DNA of 5,437 nucleotides from Planctomycetota bacterium (GTDB lineage: Bacteria > Planctomycetota > PUPC01 > JABMSA01 > JAUWKK01). The position numbers were made by a program, and so were the translations under genes. A model generated the notes under the pieces. That model had not been told where the DNA came from. It was given only the letters and a program-made list of their open reading frames with translations, and made no database searches. The number at the start of each line of letters is the position of its first letter. Position 1 is the stretch's first letter. Positions 1 to 5,437 of the stretch are shown one piece after another. Location: positions 1 through 5,437 of the forward strand of contig JAUWKK010000212.1 of the NCBI GenBank assembly GCA_030614245.1. Reading direction: 5' to 3'.

Positions 1-66
1 AGATTATTGCATAATTCTCCGTGGCCGTCGCTGATGCGGCTTCATGCGCGGCCAGCCGTCATCGCA

Positions 67-621
67 TCATACGACGCCGTAATCCGATATCGTTGTCAGC
101 GGCGCGAAGATGCAGCCCTCGGCCTCGATGTTCTCGCGGCCTGCGTCCTCGCGGTCGATAACCGTGATAACCTTCACGACCTGGCACCCGGCATCCTTGC
201 ACCCGCGGATGCACTTGACGACCTGCCCGCCCGTCGTCGTCGTGTCCTCCACGATGACCAGCCGGTCGCCCTGGCGGATCGGGCCCTCGATGGCCTTCAT
301 GGTGCCGTGCTCCTTGACCTGCTTTCGGAAGACGAACCCGCGCAGCGGCGTGGTCCCCTCCTGCAGTTCGCTGAGTGCGCAGACGGCGCCGACGATCGGC
401 ACCGCGCCCATCTCGGGGCCGCCGACGCAGTCGATGTCGTCCCCGGCGACGCTCTCGAGCACGCCGCGTGCTATCAGCAGCGAGCCCTCGGGATGCAGCG
501 TGATCATCCGGCCGTCGATGTAGTAGTTGCTCTTCTTGCCCGAACGCAGCGTGAACTCGCCCCGCAGCAGCGCGTGTTCATTGATCAGCTCCATCAGGCG
601 CGGTTTCCAATCGCCTTGCAT
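67..621 (-). CDS. pyrE: Orotate phosphoribosyltransferase
   Basis: Cytoplasmic enzyme of de novo pyrimidine synthesis that joins orotate to PRPP, giving orotidine 5'-monophosphate and pyrophosphate. The 184-residue product is of normal length for the short bacterial PyrE type. Visible motifs are the N-terminal FTLRSGKKSNYYIDGR (residues 23-38), the flexible catalytic loop with K100, K104 and H105 in FRKQVKEHG, and the PRPP-binding signature VIVEDTTTTGG at 122-132. The ATG at 619-621 is preceded by a perfect AGGAGG (627-632) with a 5-nt spacer, so the start is well supported. The stop is TGA. It is the last gene of the run in this window, 62 bp behind the DUF401 gene on the same strand, and is probably cotranscribed with it. 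No pyr-type attenuator or PyrR-binding structure was recognised in that gap. Family assignment is secure. That it is the only PyrE in the genome is not known. Confidence 0.96.
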   Translation of the reverse strand: MQGDWKPRLMELINEHALLRGEFTLRSGKKSNYYIDGRMITLHPEGSLLIARGVLESVAGDDIDCVGGPEMGAVPIVGAVCALSELQEGTTPLRGFVFRKQVKEHGTMKAIEGPIRQGDRLVIVEDTTTTGGQVVKCIRGCKDAGCQVVKVITVIDREDAGRENIEAEGCIFAPLTTISDYGVV

Positions 622-626
622 TAGTT

Positions 627-632
627 CCTCCT
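627..632 (-). promoter_or_regulatory. Ribosome binding site of pyrE
   Basis: Reads AGGAGG on the minus strand, a full Shine-Dalgarno match 5 nt before the pyrE ATG. It shows the host uses classical SD initiation and suggests pyrE can be translated independently of the upstream DUF401 gene. Confidence 0.85.
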
Positions 633-677
633 GTCTGTCTCCCGCAGATACGGGAATGCCTGTTTACTCGACGTTTC

Positions 678-686
678 CTATTACTA
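678..686 (-). other. Tandem stop codons TAG-TAA-TAG ending the DUF401 gene
   Basis: The DUF401 frame ends ...EILK then TAG (684-686), TAA (681-683) and TAG (678-680) with no intervening codon. The TAA would stop translation within one residue even if the first amber codon were read through, which matters because the upstream GH gene contains in-frame TAG codons. Confidence 0.9.
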
Positions 687-2000
687 TTTCAAGATCTCAC
701 CGGCGAGAGCTATTGCGGCCGCGACGGCGATGACGATCAGGCCCAGCGGGATGAGCCTCCGATAGACCCTGGCCCGCTCCGCCTTGAAGTAGTCGAGCGC
801 CAGCACGAAACACAGGTGCACCGGCGAGATCATCACGCCCATGAAGCCCGAGGCAAAGGCGAACATCACTCGAAAGTGATCGACATCCGGCGTCAGCAGG
901 TACGGCTCCAGCACACCGATGGATATCGATACGAAGGCGACGGTCACTCCCGTCAGCATCCCCACCGAGAAGGGCAGGATGAACAGCACGATCATGTCGG
1001 GCACGCTCAGCCATGACAGGAGCCTTTGCACGTCGGCCGCCGCGCCGGTTGCGTTCAGCAGGTTCCTCAGCAGCATCACGCCGTAAACGAGAGCCATGAG
1101 GTCCAGCTTGAATGCCTTTGCAAGCATAGGCCGCGTCACCGACCAGGAGATGCGATGGCGGACATACAGCACGAAGATGACGACGCAGATCGCTCCGATC
1201 AGCGGCCACTGGACAGCGCTGCGGCCACCGGCCCAGGCAGGGACGTTCGCGCCGCCGGCCAGCAGGATCAGCGGCACCGCCGTGCACAGTATCACGAAGC
1301 CTACCGGCCAGACGGCGCCCAGCAGCGGAAGAATCCCACGCCTGCCCGCCTGGGTGGGCCTGCACTCCTTCGGAATGTCCCGAAAACAAACCACGATGCC
1401 GGCCAGCACCGCCGTGAGCGACAACGGCAGATTGTAGAGAATGAACCATATTACCGACTTCCCCATCATCGAGGCGAGGAGCACGATACCGGGATACAGC
1501 GGGCAGCTATACTCCCATATATGGCGGAACCAGTGGTTTATGAGCGTCTTACTCTCGGCCGGGGCATTGATCTCGCGGCCGAGTTCCTCGACCATCGGTG
1601 CCGACAGCATCGCTCCGCCGGGCATCGGCAGCAGCCCGACTATCGCCGGGAGCATTCCCATCGCGGCCTTCCGGCTGCGCACGAGGCCGAGAACCGTCTG
1701 TACGAGCTGGGCGAGGTTCTCCACGTGCCCGAGCACTTCGCCCATGAACGTTATCAGCACAACGATCGCGAACAAGTTGATAGTGCGCAGGTTAGTGGCG
1801 GTGTCCTTCAGGGAGCCGAATACCTGACGCGCCGGCATCCAACTGCTCACGGCGAGAAACGCGCAGCCCGCGAGGAGCGCATACCCGACGGCCAGCTTGC
1901 GCCGAAGCAGCCAGACCATCAGGGCAAAGGTCAGTATCAACTGGACGCATGCGCCCAGGCCGTTGTCGAAACATGCTCTTAGAAACTCGATTGGCGGCAT
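684..2000 (-). CDS. DUF401 family integral membrane protein, putative transporter
   Basis: Polytopic inner-membrane protein of 438 residues with roughly 11-12 hydrophobic segments spread over its length (for example 15-32, 36-54, 73-90, 183-207, 222-250, 265-281, 334-365, 377-405, 414-435). Family hallmarks seen are GLLPMPGGAMLSAPMV (122-137) and HWFRHIWEYSCPLYPG (156-171) in the first half. In the second half are a glycine-rich GMLTGVTVAF stretch (347-356) and GFMGVMISPVHLCF (385-398). From family knowledge, DUF401 (COG1906) resembles ion-transporter-type carriers of the ArsB/citrate class with two related halves. No substrate is established, and none can be read from sequence. The ATG at 1998-2000 is the only in-frame start after the TAG at 2010-2012. 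Its ribosome site is weak (AAAGAAAG directly upstream), so translation may be coupled to termination of the GH gene 9 bp away. The end is a triple stop, TAG-TAA-TAG (678-686). Confidence 0.88.
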   Translation of the reverse strand: MPPIEFLRACFDNGLGACVQLILTFALMVWLLRRKLAVGYALLAGCAFLAVSSWMPARQVFGSLKDTATNLRTINLFAIVVLITFMGEVLGHVENLAQLVQTVLGLVRSRKAAMGMLPAIVGLLPMPGGAMLSAPMVEELGREINAPAESKTLINHWFRHIWEYSCPLYPGIVLLASMMGKSVIWFILYNLPLSLTAVLAGIVVCFRDIPKECRPTQAGRRGILPLLGAVWPVGFVILCTAVPLILLAGGANVPAWAGGRSAVQWPLIGAICVVIFVLYVRHRISWSVTRPMLAKAFKLDLMALVYGVMLLRNLLNATGAAADVQRLLSWLSVPDMIVLFILPFSVGMLTGVTVAFVSISIGVLEPYLLTPDVDHFRVMFAFASGFMGVMISPVHLCFVLALDYFKAERARVYRRLIPLGLIVIAVAAAIALAGEILK

Positions 2001-2009
2001 CTTTCTTTG

Positions 2010-2168
2010 CTATTTACCGGCCCGATACAGCTTGGGAAAGCGCCTGATGATCTCGATCTCTTCGGGCTTGTACGGCCTGCCGTCCGGCTGCAAGAGGTCG
2101 TGGAACCACGGCTCCGGCTCGGGTGCGCCTTCCTTCGAGCCCCACGGATAGTGCGTCTAGATGCGGCC
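2010..2168 (-). pseudogene. C-terminal remainder of the GH gene behind in-frame TAG codons
   Basis: This continues the GH reading frame past its first stop. Translation gives GRI, a second TAG (2157-2159), then THYPWGSKEGAPEPEPWFH, DLLQPDGRPYKPEEIEIIRR and FPKLYRAGK, ending at TAG 2010-2012. From family knowledge, the end of these enzymes typically reads like GLV-x-G-K/R-T-Q-T, then a PWGS/PWDS segment, a PE..WFHD(L/I) segment, and DGxPYxPxEV.xIR. The match runs through both stops without a frameshift, so this is the missing end of the hydrolase rather than a separate gene. The second TAG falls where relatives usually have Gln; the first falls at a variable position. Full length without the stops would be 500 residues. 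No usable start with ribosome site is seen for it as a separate protein. Confidence 0.8.
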
Positions 2169-3512
2169 CTAGACCAGCCCCCACATATACCAGCCGATAT
2201 TCAGCTCGGCGAAGACCGGCAGCACGTTTTCGAAGCACGAGCCGCGCGTCCGGGCGATACACTCCGTGCAGAAACCGGGGCGCTCGGCGATGATCTTCTT
2301 AAGTTCAGCCGCCTTCGGAGGGTCGTAGTTGTGGAACGATGCGATATCCCAGAGGTCTTCCGCGCGCCAGCAAGTCGTCAGCGGCTGAGACGGATCGGCC
2401 GCTCTGGCCCATGCGAACGCGGCTTCGAGCAGAGGCCGGCTCTCGGGCTTCGGTTCGTTGTAGAGGTCCCACACGAGCACACGCTTGTCACTCGCAAAAT
2501 GGCCGACGACGTCCTTCACGTATTTCTCGAGTTCCGGCCAGTATTCCGGCTGCTTGCGGCGATTTCCGGGGCTGGACGTCCATCGGCTGTTGTGGACGCC
2601 GGGGACCGGGTCCGGCTGCGGCCCCAGAGTCGGCTCGGATTTGAAACAATCGTCCAGCAGGATGAACATCACCGATATCCCGTGGCCGTCGGCGATCTCC
2701 AGGAAGCGCTCCATTCGCTCGATCAGCTTCCGGGGTTCGGCTTCATAGACGATGTATTGCACGAAGACACGGACGCTGTTGATGCCGCATTCGCGTGCCC
2801 ACCCGAGTTCCTCGTCTATTGTCTTTTCGTCGAGATTCTGCCACATCTCGGTCGTATTGACTGCCGTGCGGGGCAGGTAGTTGCAGCCGCAGACGGGTCC
2901 GACCTTGGCGTACCATTCCTTCGCCTTCTCGGCGGGCCAGCGGCTCGCCCGCAGCTTCTCGATGTCCACTCGTTTCACCGGTTTGTCCTCCGAGTCCAGT
3001 TCGATGCCCAGGTCGATATACTGTCCGCCGGTGGTCTGCCGGCAATGTGCCGCAACGACGTTCGTTCCGGGCTTCAGCGTTCTTTTCAGTTCATCCGTCA
3101 CGTCATAGGCCGTGACGCAGAGGAGATAGCCGGCGTTCTTAAAGATGAGCTTGCCGTTGACGAAGACTTCCACGTCCTCGTCGTGGCGGATTCTCAGGAT
3201 GGCGGCCTTGAACGCAACCGGCCCGTCGAATTCAAACGCTTTCCTCAGCCAGATATCGGGCGTATTCCAGACGGTGCCGATGTATGTGCCGGGTGTTGCC
3301 TTTGTGCCAAAGCCGCCCCGGCCGCGCTTCCAGCCGCTGTCGTCGAAGCCGGGGGCGGGCCAGTCGTCGCCGGGTTTCACCGTCGTGTACCGCCACAGCA
3401 CGAGCTGCGGCTCCGTCGTCGGGATCAGCACGCGGGCACGACGCGCATCAGCGGCCTGTGAGATCGGGGACGCCAGCAGAAGGAAGCCCCAAAGCCGCAA
3501 CCATGCTTTCAA
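2169..3512 (-). CDS. Secreted GH5-like (clan GH-A) glycoside hydrolase, C-terminus interrupted by amber stop
   Basis: Exported glycosidase predicted to act on beta-linked plant- or algal-type polysaccharide by a retaining mechanism; the substrate is not assignable. Residues 1-20 form a signal peptide (positive MKAWLR, hydrophobic core, SQA-AD cleavage). Residues ~28-175 look like a GH2-type jelly-roll sugar-binding domain (W51 to W61 segment, FVNGKLIF, DVTDEL, LKPGTNVVAAHC). Residues ~190-447 are the catalytic barrel: GCNYLPRTAVN (209-219), R248 in NSVRVF, acid/base E353 in WDLYNEP, H394-N395, nucleophile E417 in CTECIAR, and active-site W444 in WYMWGLV. The start is TTG (3510-3512), chosen because AGAGGAG lies 6 nt upstream and it gives the complete signal peptide; no in-frame ATG fits. 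It stops at TAG 2169-2171, just after strand eight, so the last helix and tail (~53 codons) are lost unless TAG is read through. The catalytic residues remain. The upstream aminotransferase gene ends 12 bp away. Confidence 0.85.
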   Translation of the reverse strand: MKAWLRLWGFLLLASPISQAADARRARVLIPTTEPQLVLWRYTTVKPGDDWPAPGFDDSGWKRGRGGFGTKATPGTYIGTVWNTPDIWLRKAFEFDGPVAFKAAILRIRHDEDVEVFVNGKLIFKNAGYLLCVTAYDVTDELKRTLKPGTNVVAAHCRQTTGGQYIDLGIELDSEDKPVKRVDIEKLRASRWPAEKAKEWYAKVGPVCGCNYLPRTAVNTTEMWQNLDEKTIDEELGWARECGINSVRVFVQYIVYEAEPRKLIERMERFLEIADGHGISVMFILLDDCFKSEPTLGPQPDPVPGVHNSRWTSSPGNRRKQPEYWPELEKYVKDVVGHFASDKRVLVWDLYNEPKPESRPLLEAAFAWARAADPSQPLTTCWRAEDLWDIASFHNYDPPKAAELKKIIAERPGFCTECIARTRGSCFENVLPVFAELNIGWYMWGLV

Positions 3513-3518
3513 GTCTGT

Positions 3519-3525
3519 CTCCTCT
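3519..3525 (-). promoter_or_regulatory. Ribosome binding site deciding the TTG start of the GH gene
   Basis: Reads AGAGGAG on the minus strand, 6 nt before the TTG at 3510-3512. It overlaps the first base of the TAA stop of the aminotransferase gene (3525-3527), so the two genes are likely translationally linked. The nearby ATG at 3502-3504 is out of frame and cannot be the start. Confidence 0.8.
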
Positions 3526-4658
3526 TATCCAACTGGCGGCAATGCCGCGATGCAGCGGTCGATGTCGGCTTCGTTATTGTAGAAGTGCGGGGCCATGCGC
3601 AGCCGTCCGGCTCTCAGCGAGATGCATATCTTCTGCTCGGCAAGGCTCTTCACGATCTCCCTGCCATCGTGGCCGCCGCACTCGAACATGACGATCCCCG
3701 ACCATTCCCGCTCCTCGCGGGAGCTATAGATGCTGTAGCCCTTCGACCTCAGCCCCTCGCAGGCGCGGTCGGTCAGGCGCCGGCTGCGCTCCTCGATATT
3801 CGCGGGGCCGACTTCGTTCAGCAGTTCCAGCGCTGCGCCGAGGCCGATGATACCAACGACGTTCGACGAACCCGATTCAAACCTGCGCGCGTCCGGCCTC
3901 GGCTCGAACCTGTAATCGAGATACGGCTCGACGTTCACCATGCTGCCGGCACCGGCGTTGGCGGCGCCGAGCCGGTCGATTATATCCCGCCTGCAATACA
4001 TCAGCCCCGCCCCGGCCGTCGATAACAGCCACTTGTGCCCTCCGCAGGCGAGCACATCGATATTCGCGGCCTTCGCGTCAAGCCGCAGTGCGCCGAGGCT
4101 CTGGATGGCATCCACCACCAGCAGCACGCCGCGCTCTCTGCAAAGCTCGCCCAGAGCGGCGACATCGTTGCGAAAGCCCGTCGAGAACTCCACGGTGCTC
4201 ACCGCAAGCACGCGCGTACGCTCGGTGATCGCGGCCGCGAAATCCTGGACGCGAAGCCGGCCTTCCTCGGACTTCACCCACCGCAACTCGACGCCCTTCC
4301 GCTCCTGCGCCCACCAGGGATACACGTTTGCGGGATACTCGATGTCCGCCAGCAGGACGTTATCGCCGTCCAGCCATTCGAGGCCGTTCGCTACGTAGGC
4401 GATTGGCTCGGTTGTGTTTGGAACGAACGCCACGTCGTCGGGTTCGACGTTCAGCAGCTTCGCGGCGTTCGCTCGGCACCGCCTGAAACCCTCGACGATC
4501 AGCGTAGAGCTCATCTTGCCGCGCCGGACGAGACCATCGACGGCAGCTTTCATTGCGTCGGCGACCCGCTGCGGGATCGGTGACGTTGCCGCGTGATTCA
4601 GATACGCCCAGTCACGGGTGATCGGGAATTCCTCGCGATAGCTTTCGAGCGAACGCAC
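3525..4658 (-). CDS. Class V aminotransferase-fold PLP-dependent enzyme
   Basis: Cytoplasmic fold-type I PLP enzyme of 377 residues, in the broad group that includes cysteine desulfurases and isopenicillin N epimerase-like proteins; the precise reaction is unknown. Seen directly: FPITRDWAYLNHAATSPIP (11-29), a typical substrate-entry start; TVEFSTGFRND (155-165); D183 and Q186 in VVDAIQSLGA, which contact the cofactor ring; and the Schiff-base lysine K209 in ACGGHKWLL. The C-terminal ISLRAGRLRMAPHFYNN (346-362) carries R354, the likely carboxylate-binding arginine. The desulfurase loop with its catalytic Cys (the RAGHHC-type insertion of SufS) seems to be absent, since RAG runs straight into RLRMAPHFYN; this argues against sulfur transfer, although C345 lies just before. 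The start is GTG (4656-4658) with AAGGG 8 nt upstream. The stop TAA lies in the next gene's ribosome site. Its place next to the secreted GH and DUF401 genes hints at a catabolic role, but this is only inference. Confidence 0.88.
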   Translation of the reverse strand: MRSLESYREEFPITRDWAYLNHAATSPIPQRVADAMKAAVDGLVRRGKMSSTLIVEGFRRCRANAAKLLNVEPDDVAFVPNTTEPIAYVANGLEWLDGDNVLLADIEYPANVYPWWAQERKGVELRWVKSEEGRLRVQDFAAAITERTRVLAVSTVEFSTGFRNDVAALGELCRERGVLLVVDAIQSLGALRLDAKAANIDVLACGGHKWLLSTAGAGLMYCRRDIIDRLGAANAGAGSMVNVEPYLDYRFEPRPDARRFESGSSNVVGIIGLGAALELLNEVGPANIEERSRRLTDRACEGLRSKGYSIYSSREEREWSGIVMFECGGHDGREIVKSLAEQKICISLRAGRLRMAPHFYNNEADIDRCIAALPPVG

Positions 4659-4666
4659 TGCGGTAA

Positions 4667-4671
4667 CCCTT
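4667..4671 (-). promoter_or_regulatory. Ribosome binding site supporting the GTG start of the aminotransferase
   Basis: Reads AAGGG (within AGAAGGG) on the minus strand, with an 8-nt spacer to the GTG at 4656-4658. Together with the family-typical N-terminus right after it, this supports GTG as the start. Confidence 0.65.
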
Positions 4672-4713
4672 CTCGATCCTGCTTGCTGCCGCGCGGAAGC
4701 GGCTCTGGTATCG

Positions 4714-5307
4714 TCATCTGCCTATCGTTCCGGGGCCTTCAACAGGTATTCCCCATCTCGCCAGCATTCTGCGAAGCAGCTCGACCGGCAGCCCGAGAAT
4801 ATTGCTGCCGCTGCCCTCGAACTCATCTACATAGGGATCGTCCTCGCCCTCGTAGCCGTACGCGCCGGCCCTGCCGTACGCCCGGCCCGATGCAATGTAC
4901 TCCTCGATCTGCCGGTCGCTCATCGGCAGCATTCGGATCACGGTCTCGTCGCTGTCGATCTGCTCCCGGCCGTGTGCAGTATCGATGATGCACAAGCCTG
5001 TGATAACTGACTGGCTCCTGCCACTCAGGCGCCGCAAGATGCTCACGGCGTCGGCGTCGTCTACAGGTTTGCCGATTATCTCGTCGTCAATCGCGCAGAT
5101 CGTGTCGGCCCCGATGACGATGGCGTCGTCGAAGCGTTTCGCGACGGCGCGCGCCTTACGCCCGGCAAGAGCGCGGCTGACCTGGTGGGCATCGAGGCCG
5201 TCCGGCGGGGTCTCGTCGACGTCGGCGGGCACGACCTCGAACTCGAAACCCATCTCGCTCAGGAGCTGCATGCGCCGTTCGGATTTGGATGCCAGCACAA
5301 GCCGCAA
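4714..5307 (-). CDS. maf: Maf-like nucleoside triphosphate pyrophosphatase
   Basis: Cytoplasmic house-cleaning enzyme that hydrolyses non-canonical or excess nucleoside triphosphates to the monophosphate and pyrophosphate. Maf proteins are also linked to septum formation and division arrest. The 197-residue product has the expected family length. Motifs in order: LVLASKSERR (3-12, phosphate-binding; the usual SxSPRR proline is Glu here), VVPADVDE (25-32), GADT (66-69) with catalytic-site D68, GKP (79-81), LSGRSQSVITGL (94-105), GRAGAYGYEG (145-154, Arg where Lys is usual), and GLP (172-174). The start is TTG (5305-5307), giving the standard N-terminus, with GGAGAGG 6 nt upstream. The stop is TGA. 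It is the first gene of the minus-strand run, behind a candidate promoter. Whether it prefers dTTP/UTP (YhdE-like) or m7GTP (YceF-like) cannot be decided by eye. Confidence 0.95.
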   Translation of the reverse strand: MRLVLASKSERRMQLLSEMGFEFEVVPADVDETPPDGLDAHQVSRALAGRKARAVAKRFDDAIVIGADTICAIDDEIIGKPVDDADAVSILRRLSGRSQSVITGLCIIDTAHGREQIDSDETVIRMLPMSDRQIEEYIASGRAYGRAGAYGYEGEDDPYVDEFEGSGSNILGLPVELLRRMLARWGIPVEGPGTIGR

Positions 5308-5313
5308 GGCTAA

Positions 5314-5320
5314 CCTCTCC
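5314..5320 (-). promoter_or_regulatory. Ribosome binding site supporting the TTG start of maf
   Basis: Reads GGAGAGG on the minus strand, 6 nt before the TTG. This, plus the complete LVLASxSxRR N-terminus, fixes TTG as the start in the absence of any suitable in-frame ATG upstream. Confidence 0.8.
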
Positions 5321-5339
5321 CATCGAGTGTGTCGCCGAC

Positions 5340-5368
5340 ATTATACGCTGAGGGGGCCTGGGAGAAAA
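5340..5368 (-). promoter_or_regulatory. Candidate sigma70-type promoter for maf and the downstream operon
   Basis: The minus strand has a perfect -10 hexamer TATAAT at 5340-5345. Seventeen bases upstream is only a weak -35 (TTTTCT at 5363-5368, 3 of 6 matches), and there is no TGn extension. Transcription would start near 5333, giving a leader of about 26 nt that contains the maf ribosome site. Position and AT-richness in an otherwise GC-rich stretch support it; the weak -35 lowers confidence. Confidence 0.5.
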
Positions 5369-5437
5369 GCAGTAACTTCAGTGGGGGAGCCCTCGGCGGG
5401 CAGGCAGGGCTGTGGGCTGTCTTATTACGCCCTTTCA

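Larger units (their letters stand above)
5308..5437. other. Gene-free upstream region of maf
   Basis: No supported gene lies here on either strand. It contains the maf ribosome site and promoter candidate at its left end. The right part is G-rich on the plus strand and holds a 6-bp inverted repeat (AGCCCT 5388-5393 and AGGGCT 5406-5411, 12-nt loop) without a T-run, so no terminator is claimed. Confidence 0.6.

Noticed and set aside
22..54. Inverted repeat TGGCCG/CGGCCA with a 21-nt loop downstream of pyrE as a terminator
   Set aside because: The loop is large and no T-run follows on the minus strand. The adjacent ATTAT-TGC-ATAAT dyad (3-15) is short and AT-rich, and may be chance.
7..624. 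Plus-strand open frame of 205 codons antisense to pyrE
   Set aside because: Shadow of pyrE. It covers the same span, and the PyrE motifs are unambiguous on the minus strand.
633..642. Ten-base match GGAGACAGAC shared by the pyrE leader (633-642) and the GH leader (3513-3522)
   Set aside because: A ten-base match is expected several times by chance in a window this size, and both copies sit in purine-rich ribosome-site context.
640..655. TCCCG/CGGGA hairpin between the DUF401 gene and pyrE as an attenuator
   Set aside because: Only 5 bp with a 6-nt loop, no T-run, and no recognisable pyrimidine-regulation element.
1026..1982. Plus-strand open frame of 318 codons antisense to the DUF401 gene
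   Set aside because: Low-complexity Arg/His/Gln-rich translation with no family resemblance. The minus strand has the DUF401 motifs and membrane segments.
2014..2262. Minus-strand frame of 82 codons spanning the GH stop region, as a possible small gene or frameshift continuation
   Set aside because: It is in a different frame from the GH tail. The GH family tail continues in the original frame through TAG codons, so no frameshift is needed, and this frame shows no family features.
2007..3461. Plus-strand open frame of 484 codons antisense to the GH gene
   Set aside because: It is a by-product of GC-rich codon use in the opposite gene. Its translation is rich in Arg, Asp, His and Pro without recognisable family motifs, whereas the minus strand encodes a clear signal peptide and GH active-site motifs.
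4688..4703. GCCGC/GCGGC hairpin between maf and the aminotransferase gene as a terminator
   Set aside because: Only 5 bp and no following T-run on the minus strand. Such GC-rich dyads are expected in this base composition.
5388..5411. AGCCCT/AGGGCT inverted repeat as a terminator of a gene to the right
   Set aside because: No T-run on either side and a 12-nt loop. No upstream gene end can be supported inside the window.

Overview
The window is a GC-rich bacterial segment in which every gene I can support lies on the minus strand. In transcription order (right to left) they are maf (nucleotide pyrophosphatase), a class V PLP-dependent aminotransferase-fold enzyme, a secreted GH5-like (clan GH-A) glycoside hydrolase with an N-terminal carbohydrate-binding-like domain, a DUF401 integral membrane protein, and pyrE (orotate phosphoribosyltransferase). 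Clear Shine-Dalgarno sites, three non-ATG starts (two TTG, one GTG) and a GH family common in Planctomycetes, Verrucomicrobia, Armatimonadota and similar lineages suggest an uncultured, free-living, polysaccharide-degrading bacterium of that kind. This placement is inference and weak.

Layout: 5308-5437 holds no gene but has a perfect TATAAT and a strong ribosome binding site ahead of maf (4714-5307). After a 55-bp gap comes the aminotransferase (3525-4658), whose stop lies inside the ribosome binding site of the GH gene (3512 leftwards). The GH reading frame meets TAG at 2169-2171 and again at 2157-2159. It then carries on as recognisable family C-terminus to a third TAG at 2010-2012, only 9 bp before the DUF401 gene (684-2000). 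pyrE (67-621) follows after 62 bp, and 1-66 is untranslated tail. The tight spacing suggests one operon from maf to pyrE. Two of its genes are nucleotide housekeeping, and the middle three look like an accessory secreted-hydrolase, transporter and PLP-enzyme block.

The main anomaly is the GH gene. Its catalytic residues are intact, but the last ~53 codons are separated by two in-frame amber codons although the C-terminal sequence still looks conserved. It is either a very recent pseudogene or natural variant (or assembly error), or a case of amber readthrough or recoding. I see no evidence in the window that decides between these. No RNA genes, CRISPR arrays, insertion sequences or integrase sites were seen. 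No clearly novel multi-gene system is apparent.
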